DNA of 64,000 nt. Source: Methylococcus capsulatus str. Texas = ATCC 19069. GTDB lineage: Bacteria; Pseudomonadota; Gammaproteobacteria; Methylococcales; Methylococcaceae. The notes below the pieces were generated by a model. That model did no database searches. It was not told the DNA's origin and saw only the letters and a program-made list of their open reading frames with translations. The stretch lies in NCBI RefSeq assembly GCF_000424685.1, contig NZ_KE384224.1, forward strand, positions 677,982 through 741,981, given 5' to 3'. This document shows positions 16,072 through 25,213 of the stretch, piece after piece; the first letter of the stretch is position 1, and the number at the start of each line of letters is the position of its first letter. Both the position numbers and the translations under genes were made by a program.

Positions 16072-17040
16072 TCACCCCGCGAACTCGCCGGTCTCTTCCA
16101 GGAATGCCTTGTAGGTTCGTTCGAGGCCTTCCCGCAAGGGAATCCTGGCCCGCCATCCGCAGTCGGCCAGCCGTTGAACGTTCAGCAGCTTGCGCGGCGT
16201 GCCGTCGGGCTTGGCGGTGTCGAATACGATTTCTCCCGCAAAGCCGGTGATTTCCCCGATGAGCTCGGCCAGCTCCCGGATGGTGATGTCCTCCCCGGTG
16301 CCGACGTTGAGATGGCTCTGCATGGGTTCCGTGCAACCATCATAGGCCGCCTTGTCGAGATCCATGATGTGCAGGCAGGCTTCGGCCAGGTCGTCCACGT
16401 GGAGGAATTCGCGCCGTGGGCGCCCGCTGCCCCAGATCACGACGTTGGGCGCCCTGCTCGCCTTGGCTTCATGGAAACGCCGCAGGAGCGCGGGGATCAC
16501 GTGGCTGTTTTCCGGGTGGTAGTTGTCGCCGGGGCCGTAAAGGTTGGTCGGCATGGCACTGCGGTAGTCGGTGCCGTACTGGCGGTTGTAGGACTCGCAG
16601 AGCTTGATGCCGGCGATCTTGGCGATGGCGTAGGGCTCGTTGGTAGGCTCCAGCATGCCGGTGAGCAGCGCGTCCTCACCCATCGGTTGCGGCGCGAACT
16701 TGGGATAGATGCAGCTGGAGCCCAGAAACAGCAGCCTTTGCACGCCGGCGCGCCAGGCTTCGTGAATGAGGTTGGCCTCGATCATCAGGTTCTGGTAGAT
16801 GAACTCGGCGGGATAGGTATTGTTGGCATGGATGCCGCCCACCTTGGCGGCGGCGACGTAGACCTGGTCGGGCTTCTCGGCCTGGAAAAACGCGCGGACG
16901 GCGGCCTGGTCGGTGAGGTCCAGCTCGGAGCGGGTACGAGTCAGGATGTTGGTGTGGCCGCGCCGCCGCAGCAGCCTGACGATGGCGCTGCCGACCATGC
17001 CGCGGTGGCCGGCGACGAAGATGCGGGGACTGGCTTCCAT
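16072..17040 (-). CDS. fcl: GDP-L-fucose synthase
   Basis: A 322-residue extended SDR enzyme (WcaG/Fcl) that epimerises and reduces GDP-4-keto-6-deoxy-D-mannose to GDP-L-fucose with NADPH. Visible features: [18 protein letters not shown] (NADP-binding GxxGxxG), [36 protein letters not shown] with the catalytic Ser/Cys region, and [20 protein letters not shown] carrying the YxxxK pair. It lies 6 bp after gmd, so the two enzymes of the GDP-fucose pathway are co-transcribed. Length and motifs are normal. It predicts L-fucose, or a derivative, in the exopolysaccharide. Confidence 0.95.
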   Translation of the reverse strand: MEASPRIFVAGHRGMVGSAIVRLLRRRGHTNILTRTRSELDLTDQAAVRAFFQAEKPDQVYVAAAKVGGIHANNTYPAEFIYQNLMIEANLIHEAWRAGVQRLLFLGSSCIYPKFAPQPMGEDALLTGMLEPTNEPYAIAKIAGIKLCESYNRQYGTDYRSAMPTNLYGPGDNYHPENSHVIPALLRRFHEAKASRAPNVVIWGSGRPRREFLHVDDLAEACLHIMDLDKAAYDGCTEPMQSHLNVGTGEDITIRELAELIGEITGFAGEIVFDTAKPDGTPRKLLNVQRLADCGWRARIPLREGLERTYKAFLEETGEFAG

Positions 17041-17046
17041 CGCCGT

Positions 17047-18165
17047 CTACTCGTTGTAATCGTAGGCGGTGAAGCCGGCCATCTTGACGAGGGCATCGCG
17101 CTTCGCGGCCGCGTAATCGCTCTGCACCATTTCCTTGACCAGTTCCCGCAGGCTGGTCTGGGGGCTCCAGCCGAGTTTCTCGCGCGCCTTGCTGGCATCC
17201 CCGAGCAGAGTCTCGACCTCGGTCGGACGGAAATAGCGCGGATCGACCCGGACGATGACGTCTCCGGCTTTCACCTTGACGTCCTTGTTGGATACGGCCA
17301 CGACTCTGCCGGTTTCGCGTTCGCCCTCCCCTTCCCAGGCCAGCGAAATTCCCAGTTCTTCCGCGGCGAAGTCGACGAACTGGCGGACGCTGTACTGGAC
17401 CCCGGTCGCAATCACGAAGTCGTCGGGCTGGTCTTGCTGGAGCATCAGCCACTGCATCTCGACGTAGTCGCGGGCGTGGCCCCAGTCGCGCAAGGCCGAC
17501 AGATTGCCGAGGTAGAGGCACTCCTGAAGGCCGAGCGCGATGCGGGCGATGGCGCGGGTGATCTTGCGGGTGACGAAGGTTTCGCCCCGCACCGGACTTT
17601 CGTGGTTGAACAGGATGCCGTTGCAGGCGTAGATGCCGTAAGCCTCGCGGTAATTAACCGTGATCCAGTAGGCGTAGAGCTTGGCGACGGCATACGGGCT
17701 GCGCGGGTAGAACGGCGTGGTTTCCTTCTGCGGAACTTCCTGCACCAGGCCGTAGAGTTCCGAGGTGGACGCCTGATAGTAGCGGGCTTTCTTTTCCATT
17801 CCGAGGATACGGATGGCTTCCAGGATGCGCAGGGCGCCGATGCCGTCCGCATTCGCGGTGTATTCCGGCTCCTCGAAGCTGACCGCGACGTGGGACTGGG
17901 CCGCCAGGTTGTAGATTTCGTCCGGCTGCACCTTTTGGATGATGCGGACCAGACTGGTGGAATCGGTCAGGTCGCCGTGGTGCAGGATGAAGCGGCGGTC
18001 CTTCACGTGCGGGTCCTGGTAGAGGTGGTCGATGCGATCGGTGTTGAAGAGCGAGGTCCGGCGCTTGATGCCATGGACTTCGTAGCCCTTGCCGAGGAGG
18101 AATTCGGACAGGTAGGCGCCGTCCTGGCCGGTGACGCCGGTGATGAGAGCGATTTTTCGGGTCAT
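17047..18165 (-). CDS. gmd: GDP-mannose 4,6-dehydratase
   Basis: A 372-residue NADP-dependent SDR dehydratase converting GDP-D-mannose to GDP-4-keto-6-deoxy-D-mannose, the step before Fcl. It begins [22 protein letters not shown] (TGxTGQDG nucleotide-binding motif), has [14 protein letters not shown], then [20 protein letters not shown] and the catalytic [10 protein letters not shown] (YxxxK). [16 protein letters not shown] is also diagnostic. Its start overlaps the end of the regulator gene upstream by 4 bp (ATGA), so regulator, gmd and fcl form one operon. Confidence 0.96.
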   Translation of the reverse strand: MTRKIALITGVTGQDGAYLSEFLLGKGYEVHGIKRRTSLFNTDRIDHLYQDPHVKDRRFILHHGDLTDSTSLVRIIQKVQPDEIYNLAAQSHVAVSFEEPEYTANADGIGALRILEAIRILGMEKKARYYQASTSELYGLVQEVPQKETTPFYPRSPYAVAKLYAYWITVNYREAYGIYACNGILFNHESPVRGETFVTRKITRAIARIALGLQECLYLGNLSALRDWGHARDYVEMQWLMLQQDQPDDFVIATGVQYSVRQFVDFAAEELGISLAWEGEGERETGRVVAVSNKDVKVKAGDVIVRVDPRYFRPTEVETLLGDASKAREKLGWSPQTSLRELVKEMVQSDYAAAKRDALVKMAGFTAYDYNE

Positions 18166-18542
18166 GGTTTGGTCACGGGGTTTTGAATGGACTTTTCGCC
18201 GGGTGCGTTCGAATCCGCAGCCGTCGACAGCTCGACGTGCAGCGCGGCGATCTCGGCGCGCAGCGCTTCGTATTCCGCCTCCTTGCGCGCCAGGTAGGCA
18301 CGGGTGAGGCTGAGCTTCTGTTCGATGCCTTGCGGGGTCAGCAAGTAGAGATAACCCAGCTTGCTGCCGCTGCGGCGGAAGTTGCCGGCCTTGATGAAGC
18401 CTTTTTCCAGCAGTGCCTTGAGGAGATAGTTGGTTTTTCCCAGGCTGATGCCGAGCCGCTCGGCAAGCACCCGTTGGCTGATGCCCGGGGAATCCTCCAG
18501 GTTCTTGAGAATCCGCAATTGGGCCTGTTCACGAGGGGTCAT
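18162..18542 (-). CDS. EPS-associated MarR-like winged-helix regulator
   Basis: A 126-residue protein with an N-terminal winged helix-turn-helix: [49 protein letters not shown] (helix-turn-helix around residues 20-45; quoted [19 protein letters not shown]). It ends in a helical, probably coiled-coil tail ([19 protein letters not shown]). It matches the small MarR-type regulators found at the head of exopolysaccharide clusters. It is the first gene of the minus-strand cluster and overlaps gmd by 4 bp. A palindrome immediately upstream (18561-18575) recurs upstream of the TviB-like gene, which suggests autoregulation plus control of the second half of the cluster. Confidence 0.85.
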   Translation of the reverse strand: MTPREQAQLRILKNLEDSPGISQRVLAERLGISLGKTNYLLKALLEKGFIKAGNFRRSGSKLGYLYLLTPQGIEQKLSLTRAYLARKEAEYEALRAEIAALHVELSTAADSNAPGEKSIQNPVTKP

Positions 18543-18560
18543 CGGTTCGGCGCAAGGTCT

Positions 18561-18575
18561 GTTCAGGCGTTGAAC
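18561..18575. promoter_or_regulatory. Candidate autoregulatory operator of the EPS regulator
   Basis: GTTCAGGCGTTGAAC, a palindrome with 5-bp perfect arms, 19 bp before the regulator start. Nearly the same site stands at 15972-15986. Position and duplication suggest the regulator binds both; not tested. Confidence 0.5.
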
Positions 18576-18725
18576 GCAGCTTAGCAGCCAAACGGGTTAC
18601 GTCAAATTCGAGCGGCTTCGGTCGTCCATCGTCCGACGCAAGCGCACGCAAAGATTACGATCTTCGTCGGTCCCGGTTCCGGGGCGCGGGCCCGGACCCC
18701 GCCCGCAGGAAACGGCGCGCGGGTT

Positions 18726-19157
18726 TCAGTAGCCGAAGCCACTCCCCATCATCCACATTTGCGGATTTTCCGTCATGTCGAGCTTGAGTTCGGACGCCAT
18801 GAGCCGCTTGTCCGCCTGGACTTTCCGGGCGGCGAGCTGCTTCAGGCGGTCTTCGGCCTGCTGGTCTCCCACGTAGACACAGTCGCAAAGCTCGTCGTCG
18901 GCATAGAGGTAGGTCACGGCCTTGCCGGTCCGGTGCGCGACCAGCTGGCGCTGCGGGATCTTTTCCAGGTTGGCCTGCTGCTGCGGATTCTGGGCGTAGA
19001 AGGTCGTGAACCCGGAGGCGGAAAGCAGTTCTTCGACGCTTTCGACCTTCTCTTCCCTGCCCGCACACCCCGCAAGGAGGAAGAACACAGACGCGACCAC
19101 CGGAACACAACATTGGGCTGCGCCGCTCATCGCCGCCATCCGCCGTGTCGTGTTCAT
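18726..19157 (-). CDS. Small putative lipoprotein
   Basis: A 143-residue protein starting at ATG 19157 (MNTTRRMAAMSG), preceded by an AAGGA-type ribosome site. A signal peptide ends in a lipobox (VVASVFFLLAGC), so the mature protein should be lipid-anchored. The mature part contains FTTFYAQNPQQQANLEKIPQ, TYLYADDELCDCVYVGDQQAEDRL with a Cys-x-Cys, and ends MMGSGFGY. I recognise a general resemblance to small uncharacterised proteobacterial proteins with a 'YADP..C.C.YVG' segment, but no function. An ATG further upstream (19211) would make the leader unusually long. Confidence 0.7.
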   Translation of the reverse strand: MNTTRRMAAMSGAAQCCVPVVASVFFLLAGCAGREEKVESVEELLSASGFTTFYAQNPQQQANLEKIPQRQLVAHRTGKAVTYLYADDELCDCVYVGDQQAEDRLKQLAARKVQADKRLMASELKLDMTENPQMWMMGSGFGY

Positions 19158-19207
19158 CCGCCGATCCTTCACAGACCGGCCTTGCCTCGGGTCGAGCCAT
19201 TTCGGTT

Positions 19208-19777
19208 TCATGTCCACAGATCCGCCAGTGAAAAAGTCACGGCATCGAAAGGCGTCAGACGGACCGGATCGTCGTCCTTGAAGATGCCGAGCAACAGCCA
19301 GGAACCGTCGCGCAGCTCGAATCCCTCGAGGATGCGCGCCTGCGGATCGACCAGCCAGGCATGGCCCACGCCGCGACGGGCGTACAGCGGCAGCTTGATG
19401 GCTCGGTCCTTTTTGGCCGTATTGGGCGAGAGGATTTCGCAGACCCAGTCCGGCACCACTTCGAAACGGTGGTCCTCGGGCACCGCGGGCATGCGCTCGC
19501 GGCGCCAGCCGGCAAGATCGGGCACGACGACTTCGACGTCGCGGACGAAGTGCAGTTCCGGTTCCGGCAAAATCCACCAGCCGCCAGGGCCGCCCCGGCC
19601 TTTGTCAAAAGGTCCGCCCAGTTCGATGTTAAGGCTGCGCTCCACTAAGGCGTGCGGTCCGGCAGGCCGAGGCTGGGCGTAAAGCTCGCCATCCACGATC
19701 TCGCCGACCAGATTGTCGGGCAGCGCCATCAGACGCTCATAGGGTGTCGGTGCGGCTACGGCTCGTGCTTGTCCCAT
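19208..19777 (-). CDS. Uma2-family (DUF820) putative endonuclease
   Basis: A 189-residue Uma2-family protein with the PD-(D/E)XK-like fold. The start MGQARAVAAPTPYERLMALP is followed by GEIVDGELYAQPRPAGPHALVE, VPDLAGWRRERMP, VPDWVCEILSPNTAKKDRAIKLPLYARRGVGHAWLVDP (quoted VCEILSPNTAKKDRAIK and YARRGVGHAWLVDP) and a C-terminal domain. Conserved E in EILSPxT and K in KKDRxxK fit the nuclease core. These proteins are abundant in cyanobacteria and some proteobacteria and their role is unknown. I chose 19777 because the residues before it lack family character. Confidence 0.8.
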   Translation of the reverse strand: MGQARAVAAPTPYERLMALPDNLVGEIVDGELYAQPRPAGPHALVERSLNIELGGPFDKGRGGPGGWWILPEPELHFVRDVEVVVPDLAGWRRERMPAVPEDHRFEVVPDWVCEILSPNTAKKDRAIKLPLYARRGVGHAWLVDPQARILEGFELRDGSWLLLGIFKDDDPVRLTPFDAVTFSLADLWT

Positions 19778-19952
19778 GGCTGTCGTTCCCCATTCGAAGG
19801 CCGCGCACAGTGTGCCGGCTTCGCGCCAGCGACGCAATGCGGCCGCTTCGAACGGTTTTTCCGTTCAAATGCCCCGCAACCAATGGTTCATAACAACCCC
19901 GGCCGGGCCGGCAGGGGTGGAAAATCGTCCATCGTTTCAGGCAAACGGCTTA

Positions 19953-19968
19953 TTGGCACTAAATTTGC
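19953..19968 (+). promoter_or_regulatory. Sigma-54 promoter (-24/-12) of the hyf-like operon
   Basis: TTGGCACTAAATTTGC has the GG (19955-19956) and GC (19967-19968) dinucleotides 12 bp apart and otherwise matches the YTGGCACNNNNNTTGCW consensus. Transcription would start near 19980, 29 bp before the hyfB-like ATG. The E. coli hyc and hyf operons are also sigma-54 dependent. A small inverted repeat GAACGG/CCGTTC lies upstream at about 19850-19866. No cognate activator is adjacent. Confidence 0.75.
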
Positions 19969-20008
19969 TTGTCCTGCGTATCCCTCTCGCCTTTCCCCAG
20001 GTTCCTCC

Positions 20009-22129
20009 ATGACATTACTTCTGGCCTATGCCTCCGTGGCGGCCGCGCTATCTTCGGGTCTGCTGGCGCTGCTGGGGGAGCACCGCGCCGCCTGGACGGG
20101 ACCGGCGCTGCAGGTCGCCAAGCTGGTCCGCATCCCCGTTCCCCTGCGCCCGAAGCCGGCGGTCGGCCATCATCGGCGCTTGCCGCACGCCTGGCGGCGC
20201 ATGGTGTTCGCTCTGCTGACGGCGTCCGGCGTGTCGGCCCTGGGGGCGGGCCTCCTGCAGCTCCATGCCGATGCGGCGGTTTCCGGCCAACTGCCTTTCG
20301 GTCTGCCCTGGCTGCATTGGCATGTGCGGCTCGATACCTTGTCGGCCTTCTTCCTCGTGGTGCTCGGCCTGGGCGTCATCGCCGCGGGCGTCTACGGTCC
20401 GGGCTACACCCGCCAGTTCGCCGGCCAGTACTCGTTCGGGGCGCTCGGTCTCTTCACCGGCTCGTTCGTGGCCGGCATGGAGGGGGTCCTGATCGCGGAC
20501 GATGCCTATCTCTTCGTGATCGCATGGGAGGCGATGACGGTATCGAGCTATTTCCTGGTGGGTTACCAGCACGAGCATGCCTCGCACCGGCGGGCGGCTT
20601 TCCTCTACCTGCTGATGGGCGAGGTAGGCGCCATCGCCATCATCCTCGCGTTCGGCATCCTGGCCGCGGCTTCACACAGCTTCGCCTTCGACGCCTGGCG
20701 GGACGCACACGTCACGCCGGCCTGGGGAACCGCCGCCTTCCTGCTGGCCCTGGCCGGGTTCGGGATGAAGGCGGGTCTGGTGCCGCTTCACGCCTGGCTG
20801 CCGGAAGCCCACCCCGCCGCGCCGGCCCACGTTTCCGGCCTGATGAGCGGGGTGATGCTGAAGATCGCGGTCTACGGACTGCTGCGTTTCGCGTTCGACC
20901 TGCTGGGCGACGTGCAGTGGTATTGGGGCGCGATCGTGCTGGGCCTCGGAACCGGCTCGGCGGCGCTCGGCATTCTGTACGCGGTGGTGCAGAGCGACCT
21001 GAAGCGCCTCCTGGCCTACTCTTCGATCGAGAACATGGGGATCGTGTTCATGGGGTTGGGCCTCTGCATGGTCTTCATCGGCAAGGGACACGTGCAGCTC
21101 GGGCTGATCGGCCTGGTCGCCGCCCTGTATCACGTGCTCAACCACTCATTGTTCAAGAACCTGCTGTTCCTGGCGGCGGGCTCGGTGGTCCACCAGACCC
21201 ATCGGCACGATCTGGAACACATGGGGGGCTTGATCAAGCGCATGCCGGTCACCGCCGGACTGTTCCTGGCGGGCTCGGTCGCGATCGCCGGCCTGCCGCC
21301 GCTGAACGGCTTCGTCTCGGAGTGGCTGACCTTTCAGGCGGCCCTGCAGGCGGCGTCGGTCATCGACAACGGCATCCTGCGCAGCATGGTCTCGGTGGCG
21401 GCGGCGATCCTGGCGTTCACCGCCGCCGTGGCCGCGGCCTGTTTCGTCAAGCTCTACGGCGTGGCCTTCCTGGGCCAGCCGCGCGAGCGGCGCTCGGCCC
21501 ATGCCCACGAGGTGTCGCATTCCGGCATGCTGTGGGCGCCGGCCATGCTGGCCGGCCTGTGCCTGCTGCTCGGGGTGCTTCCGACCTGGGTGCTCGACGC
21601 CATGCGCCCCATCACCCGCCAACTGCTCGGGGAAACCCTGACCAGCGCTTCGGCCCGAGGCTGGCTGTGGCTGACGCCGGGCGGCGTCAGCACGGCTTCG
21701 TACTCGGCCCCGCTGGTGCTGCTGGCGATGGCGCTGGCCTGGTGGCTCCTGCGCCGGCTCGAGCGTCGCGGGCCGGCGGCCGACGTCCGGCGCGCGCCGG
21801 CCTGGGATTGCGGCTTCGGGGGACTGAGCCCCCGCATGCAGTACACCGCCGCCGCCTTCGCTCAGCCGGTCAGACGCATCTTCGCGCCGGTGTGGGAGAC
21901 CGTCGAAACCTCGACCCCGGAGACGGCGGCCGCCAATCCCTTGCAGGTCACCGCCCTGAGCTACCGGCTGGAGATCGGGGACCGCTCCTGGCGCTGGCTG
22001 TACCTGCCGCTGACCCGTGTGGTCGAGGATTTGGCCCGCCAGACGGCGCGGATCCAGACCGGGCAGGTGCGGATCTACATCGCGTATTCCTTCATGACGC
22101 TGATCGTTCTCCTGGGAGTCGTAAGCTGA
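20009..22129 (+). CDS. hyfB: Hydrogenase-4 component B-like antiporter subunit
   Basis: A 706-residue polytopic membrane protein of the NuoL/M/N-MrpA/D superfamily, HyfB/HycC type. It starts at MTLLLAYASVAAALSS. Core motifs: WEAMTVSSYFLVGYQHEH, GFGMKAGLVPLHAWLPEAHPAAPAHVSGLMSGVMLKI (quoted GMKAGLVPLHAWLPEAHP and SGLMSGVMLK), LKRLLAYSSIENMGIV, HSLFKNLLFLAAGSVVHQT and AGLPPLNGFVSEWL. The Lys in FGMK and in LKRLLAYSS are the expected proton-channel residues. It should form a proton-translocating arm of the complex. First gene of a six-gene operon behind a sigma-54 promoter; its stop overlaps the next start as TGATG. Confidence 0.9.
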   Translation: MTLLLAYASVAAALSSGLLALLGEHRAAWTGPALQVAKLVRIPVPLRPKPAVGHHRRLPHAWRRMVFALLTASGVSALGAGLLQLHADAAVSGQLPFGLPWLHWHVRLDTLSAFFLVVLGLGVIAAGVYGPGYTRQFAGQYSFGALGLFTGSFVAGMEGVLIADDAYLFVIAWEAMTVSSYFLVGYQHEHASHRRAAFLYLLMGEVGAIAIILAFGILAAASHSFAFDAWRDAHVTPAWGTAAFLLALAGFGMKAGLVPLHAWLPEAHPAAPAHVSGLMSGVMLKIAVYGLLRFAFDLLGDVQWYWGAIVLGLGTGSAALGILYAVVQSDLKRLLAYSSIENMGIVFMGLGLCMVFIGKGHVQLGLIGLVAALYHVLNHSLFKNLLFLAAGSVVHQTHRHDLEHMGGLIKRMPVTAGLFLAGSVAIAGLPPLNGFVSEWLTFQAALQAASVIDNGILRSMVSVAAAILAFTAAVAAACFVKLYGVAFLGQPRERRSAHAHEVSHSGMLWAPAMLAGLCLLLGVLPTWVLDAMRPITRQLLGETLTSASARGWLWLTPGGVSTASYSAPLVLLAMALAWWLLRRLERRGPAADVRRAPAWDCGFGGLSPRMQYTAAAFAQPVRRIFAPVWETVETSTPETAAANPLQVTALSYRLEIGDRSWRWLYLPLTRVVEDLARQTARIQTGQVRIYIAYSFMTLIVLLGVVS

Positions 22130-23067
22130 TGGACTGGTTGCTCGCCCTGATCCAGGCCGTGCTGTTCACGCTGCTGGCGCCGCTGTTTTCGGGCTGGCTC
22201 AAATGGGTCAAGTGCCTGCTGCAGAACCGCCGCCCGCCCCCACCGTGGCAGCCCTACCGCGACCTGCGGAAGCTGTTCGGCAAGCGCCCGGTGGTCGCCG
22301 ACACCGCATCGTGGCTGTTTCCGGTCACGCCCTACGTCGTGTTCTGCGCGGCGGCCCTGTCCGGCGCCATCGTGCCGTTCTTCGCCGTAGACCTGCCGAC
22401 GGCGGCCATCGCCGACATGATCGTGCTGGTGGGCTTCTTCGCCCTGGGCCGGTTCTTCCTGGCCCTGGCCGGGATGGACGTCGGCACCGCCTTCGGCGGC
22501 ATGGGCTCGTCGCGGGAGATGACCATCGCCTCGCTGGCGGAACCGGCCATGCTCATGGCCATCTTCACCCTGGCCCTGACCGCCTCCACCACCAATATTT
22601 CCGTCGCCATCGATTATCTGCTGGACACCGGCCTGGCGCTGCGGCCTTCCTTCCTGTTCGCGCTGGGGGGACTGCTGCTGGTGGCGGTGGCGGAAACGGG
22701 GCGGATCCCCATCGACAACCCGGCCACCCATCTCGAGCTGACCATGATCCATGAAGCCATGATCCTCGAATACAGCGGCCGCCATCTGGCGCTGATCGAA
22801 TGGGCCGGCCAGATCCGCCTGATGCTGTACGGCGTGCTCATCGCCAACATCTTCCTGCCCTGGGGACTGGCCCGCGAATTCACGCCCGAGGCGCTGGGCA
22901 TCGGGGCCGCGGCCATCGCGGCCAAGCTCGGCGCGCTGGCGGTGGCCCTCGCGCTGGCGGAAACCTCGGTCGCGAAGATGCGGCTGTTCCGGGTCCAGGA
23001 GTTCCTGGGGTTCGCTTACCTGCTCAGCCTGCTCGGCATGCTGAGCCACATCATCCTGGAGGTCTAG
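22129..23067 (+). CDS. hyfC: Hydrogenase-4 component C-like (NuoH-type) subunit
   Basis: A 312-residue membrane protein of the NuoH/HycD/HyfC family, the subunit linking the soluble redox module to the membrane arm. It starts MDWLLALIQAVLFTLLAP and has QPYRDLRKLFGKRPVV (the 'Y.D..KLF.K' motif), GTAFGGMGSSREMTIASLAEPA, VAETGRIPIDNPATHLELTMIHEAMILEYSG (quoted VAETGRIPIDNPATHLELT) and AKMRLFRVQEFLGFAY. The acidic residues of the ETGRIPIDNPATHLELTMIHEA loop are present. Its start overlaps the hyfB-like stop. Length matches the family. Confidence 0.93.
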   Translation: MDWLLALIQAVLFTLLAPLFSGWLKWVKCLLQNRRPPPPWQPYRDLRKLFGKRPVVADTASWLFPVTPYVVFCAAALSGAIVPFFAVDLPTAAIADMIVLVGFFALGRFFLALAGMDVGTAFGGMGSSREMTIASLAEPAMLMAIFTLALTASTTNISVAIDYLLDTGLALRPSFLFALGGLLLVAVAETGRIPIDNPATHLELTMIHEAMILEYSGRHLALIEWAGQIRLMLYGVLIANIFLPWGLAREFTPEALGIGAAAIAAKLGALAVALALAETSVAKMRLFRVQEFLGFAYLLSLLGMLSHIILEV

Positions 23068-23072
23068 GCATC

Positions 23073-23750
23073 ATGCCCGTTCCGGCTTACTCGGTCTACG
23101 AACAGGCGATCCTGTTCATCGCCGCCCTGGTAGTCTTCACGTCGTTCCTGATGCTGGGCCAGAAACGCCTGTCCGGCATGATCCATCTGTTCGCGGCCCA
23201 GGGCGCGCTGCTGGCCGCCACCACCGCGCTCGCCGCCTACGCCCTGCCCTACCCGCACCTCTACGTCTCCGCCCTGATCATCGTGACGCTGAAAGTCATC
23301 CTGATACCGGCGATGCTCCACCGGCTGATCGTCCGCCTGGACATGCACCGCGACGCCGAGCCGCTCTACCTGTACGGCTACGTCATGATGGCCGCGGCCG
23401 CGCTGGTGATGTTCAGCTATTACGTCGTGGAGCCGATCGAGCACCTCTCCACGCTGGCGACCCGCAACGCCATGGCGGTGAGTCTGGCGGTGGTGCTGCT
23501 GGGGATGCTGCTGATGATCACCCGCCGCCAGGTCGTCACCCACGTGATCGGATTCATGGCGATCGAGAACGGCCTGTTCTTCGCCGCCGTGGCCTCGACC
23601 CAGGGCATGCCGATGGTGGTCGAACTCGGCATCGCCTTCGACGTGCTGGTGGCCGCCGTCATCTTCGGCGTGTTCTTCTTCCACATCCGTTCCAGCATCG
23701 ACTCGCTGGACGTGGACCGGCTGAACCGCCTGAGCGAGGTGGAACCGTGA
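23073..23750 (+). CDS. hyfE: Hydrogenase-4 component E-like (NuoK-type) subunit
   Basis: A 225-residue membrane protein of the HyfE family, which contains a NuoK-like segment. It starts MPVPAYSVYEQAILFIAAL after a GGAGG ribosome site. It has LIIVTLKVILIPAMLHRLI and VIGFMAIENGLFFAAV, where the Glu of the AIENG segment corresponds to the conserved membrane Glu of NuoK. It sits between the C- and F-like subunits in the E. coli hyf order; there is no gene for HyfD. Its TGA overlaps the next GTG start. Confidence 0.92.
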   Translation: MPVPAYSVYEQAILFIAALVVFTSFLMLGQKRLSGMIHLFAAQGALLAATTALAAYALPYPHLYVSALIIVTLKVILIPAMLHRLIVRLDMHRDAEPLYLYGYVMMAAAALVMFSYYVVEPIEHLSTLATRNAMAVSLAVVLLGMLLMITRRQVVTHVIGFMAIENGLFFAAVASTQGMPMVVELGIAFDVLVAAVIFGVFFFHIRSSIDSLDVDRLNRLSEVEP

Positions 23751-25213
23751 GCGCGGTCTACTGGATTCTGGGCATCCCATTCGCCGGGATGCTCTATCAG
23801 GCCTGGCGCGGCGATGCGCCTCAGGCCGGGCGGCTCAACACCCGCTTGTGCGGCCTGGTGTTCCTGGCTTCGCTGGTGCTGGCGGCCACGGTATTGCGCC
23901 AGGGCACCATCGAACTGGCGGACCTGCAATTCCGCGTCGATGCCTTCAATGTCTACCTGATCGTGCTGACCGCCTTCGTCGGAACCACCACGGCGATGTT
24001 CTCCGCGCCCTACATGGCCAACGAGCGTGAACACGGGCGGGTGAACGCCGCGCGCATGCGGCTCTACCACGCCATGTACCAGGGCTTCATGTTGACCATG
24101 TACCTGGTGCTGACCACCAACAACCTGGGGTTGATGTGGGTGGCGATGGAAGGCGCGACCCTGGCCACGGTGCTGCTGGTCAGCCTGTACCGCTCCCCGG
24201 AGTCGATCGAAGCGGCGTGGAAATACTTCATCCTGTGCGGCGTCGGCATCGCCCAGGCGCTTTTCGGCACCGTGCTGCTCTATTTCGCCGCGGGCCAGGT
24301 GGAAGGAATGGGCGAGTATGGCCTGCAATGGTCGGTGCTCCACGCCCATGCCGCCGAACTCAATCCCACGGTCATGAGCATCGCCTTCGTTTTCCTGCTG
24401 GTTGGATACGGTACCAAGATCGGGCTGGTGCCTCTGCACAACTGGCTGCCGGACGCCCACTCCGAAGGTCCGACCCCCATGTCGGCCATCCTCTCCGGCC
24501 TGCTGTTGAACGACGCGCTGTATGCGGTGGTGCGCTCCAAGATGCTGGTGGACGGTTCCCTGCAAAGCCAGCTCGCCGGCCACCTGATGATGGGCTTCGG
24601 CCTGCTGTCGTTCCTGGTCGCGGCACTGTTCCTGCACCGCCAGCGCGACATCAAGCGGCTGTTCAGCTACTCCTCGATCGAACACATGGGCATCATGACC
24701 TTCGCCTTCGGCCTGGGTGGCCCGCTGGCCACCTTTGCGGCGCTGATGCACATGACGGTGCACTCGCTCACCAAGTCGGCGATATTCGTCACCGTCGGCC
24801 ATGCCGCCCAGATCACCCGCACCCAGCGGATCGAGCACATCCGCGGCCTGCTGCGGACCCAGCCGATGGTCGGCTGGGGGTTGGTGCTGGGGGTGGTGGC
24901 GATCGCGGGAATGCCGCCGTTCGGCGTCTTCACCAGCGAATTCCTGGTGCTCACCGCCACCATGCAGGAATTTCCCTGGCTGACGCCGCTCCTGCTGCTG
25001 GGGATCGCCATCGCCTTCGCCGGGCTGTTCCGCCATCTGCACCCCATGGCCTATGGCCCCCGACCGGCAGGACAGGCGCCGGTGCAGGCCAACCTCTGGC
25101 CGGTGATGGCCCATCTCGGCATCGTCCTCTGGCTGGGGCTCGCGATTCCGGGCGTGCTGGCCGACTGGTTCAGCCAGGCCACGCGGCTCATAGCCGGGAG
25201 CGCGCCGCTATGA
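23747..25213 (+). CDS. hyfF: Hydrogenase-4 component F-like antiporter subunit
   Basis: A 488-residue NuoL/M/N-family membrane protein of HyfF type, with a GTG start overlapping the previous stop (GTGA). Motifs include WVAMEGATLATVLLVSLYRSPESIEAAWKYF (quoted MEGATLATVLLVSLYRSP), YGTKIGLVPLHNWLPDAHSEGPTPMSAILSG (quoted KIGLVPLHNWLPDAHSEGPT), IKRLFSYSSIEHMGIM, HSLTKSAIFVTVGHAAQ and AGMPPFGVFTSEFL. These place it as the second antiporter-like subunit of the complex. Its stop overlaps the next ATG, so translation of E, F and G is coupled. Confidence 0.92.
   Translation: MSAVYWILGIPFAGMLYQAWRGDAPQAGRLNTRLCGLVFLASLVLAATVLRQGTIELADLQFRVDAFNVYLIVLTAFVGTTTAMFSAPYMANEREHGRVNAARMRLYHAMYQGFMLTMYLVLTTNNLGLMWVAMEGATLATVLLVSLYRSPESIEAAWKYFILCGVGIAQALFGTVLLYFAAGQVEGMGEYGLQWSVLHAHAAELNPTVMSIAFVFLLVGYGTKIGLVPLHNWLPDAHSEGPTPMSAILSGLLLNDALYAVVRSKMLVDGSLQSQLAGHLMMGFGLLSFLVAALFLHRQRDIKRLFSYSSIEHMGIMTFAFGLGGPLATFAALMHMTVHSLTKSAIFVTVGHAAQITRTQRIEHIRGLLRTQPMVGWGLVLGVVAIAGMPPFGVFTSEFLVLTATMQEFPWLTPLLLLGIAIAFAGLFRHLHPMAYGPRPAGQAPVQANLWPVMAHLGIVLWLGLAIPGVLADWFSQATRLIAGSAPL

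Noticed and set aside
15787-18186. Long open frame on the + strand (799 codons) across fcl and gmd
   Set aside because: It is the antisense shadow of gmd and fcl, which have complete family motifs on the minus strand; its own protein has no recognisable domain.
19969-22128. Open frame covering hyfB in a second + frame
   Set aside because: Arg/Pro-rich sequence without family motifs; only its 3' end (from 22129) is real, as the hyfC-like gene.
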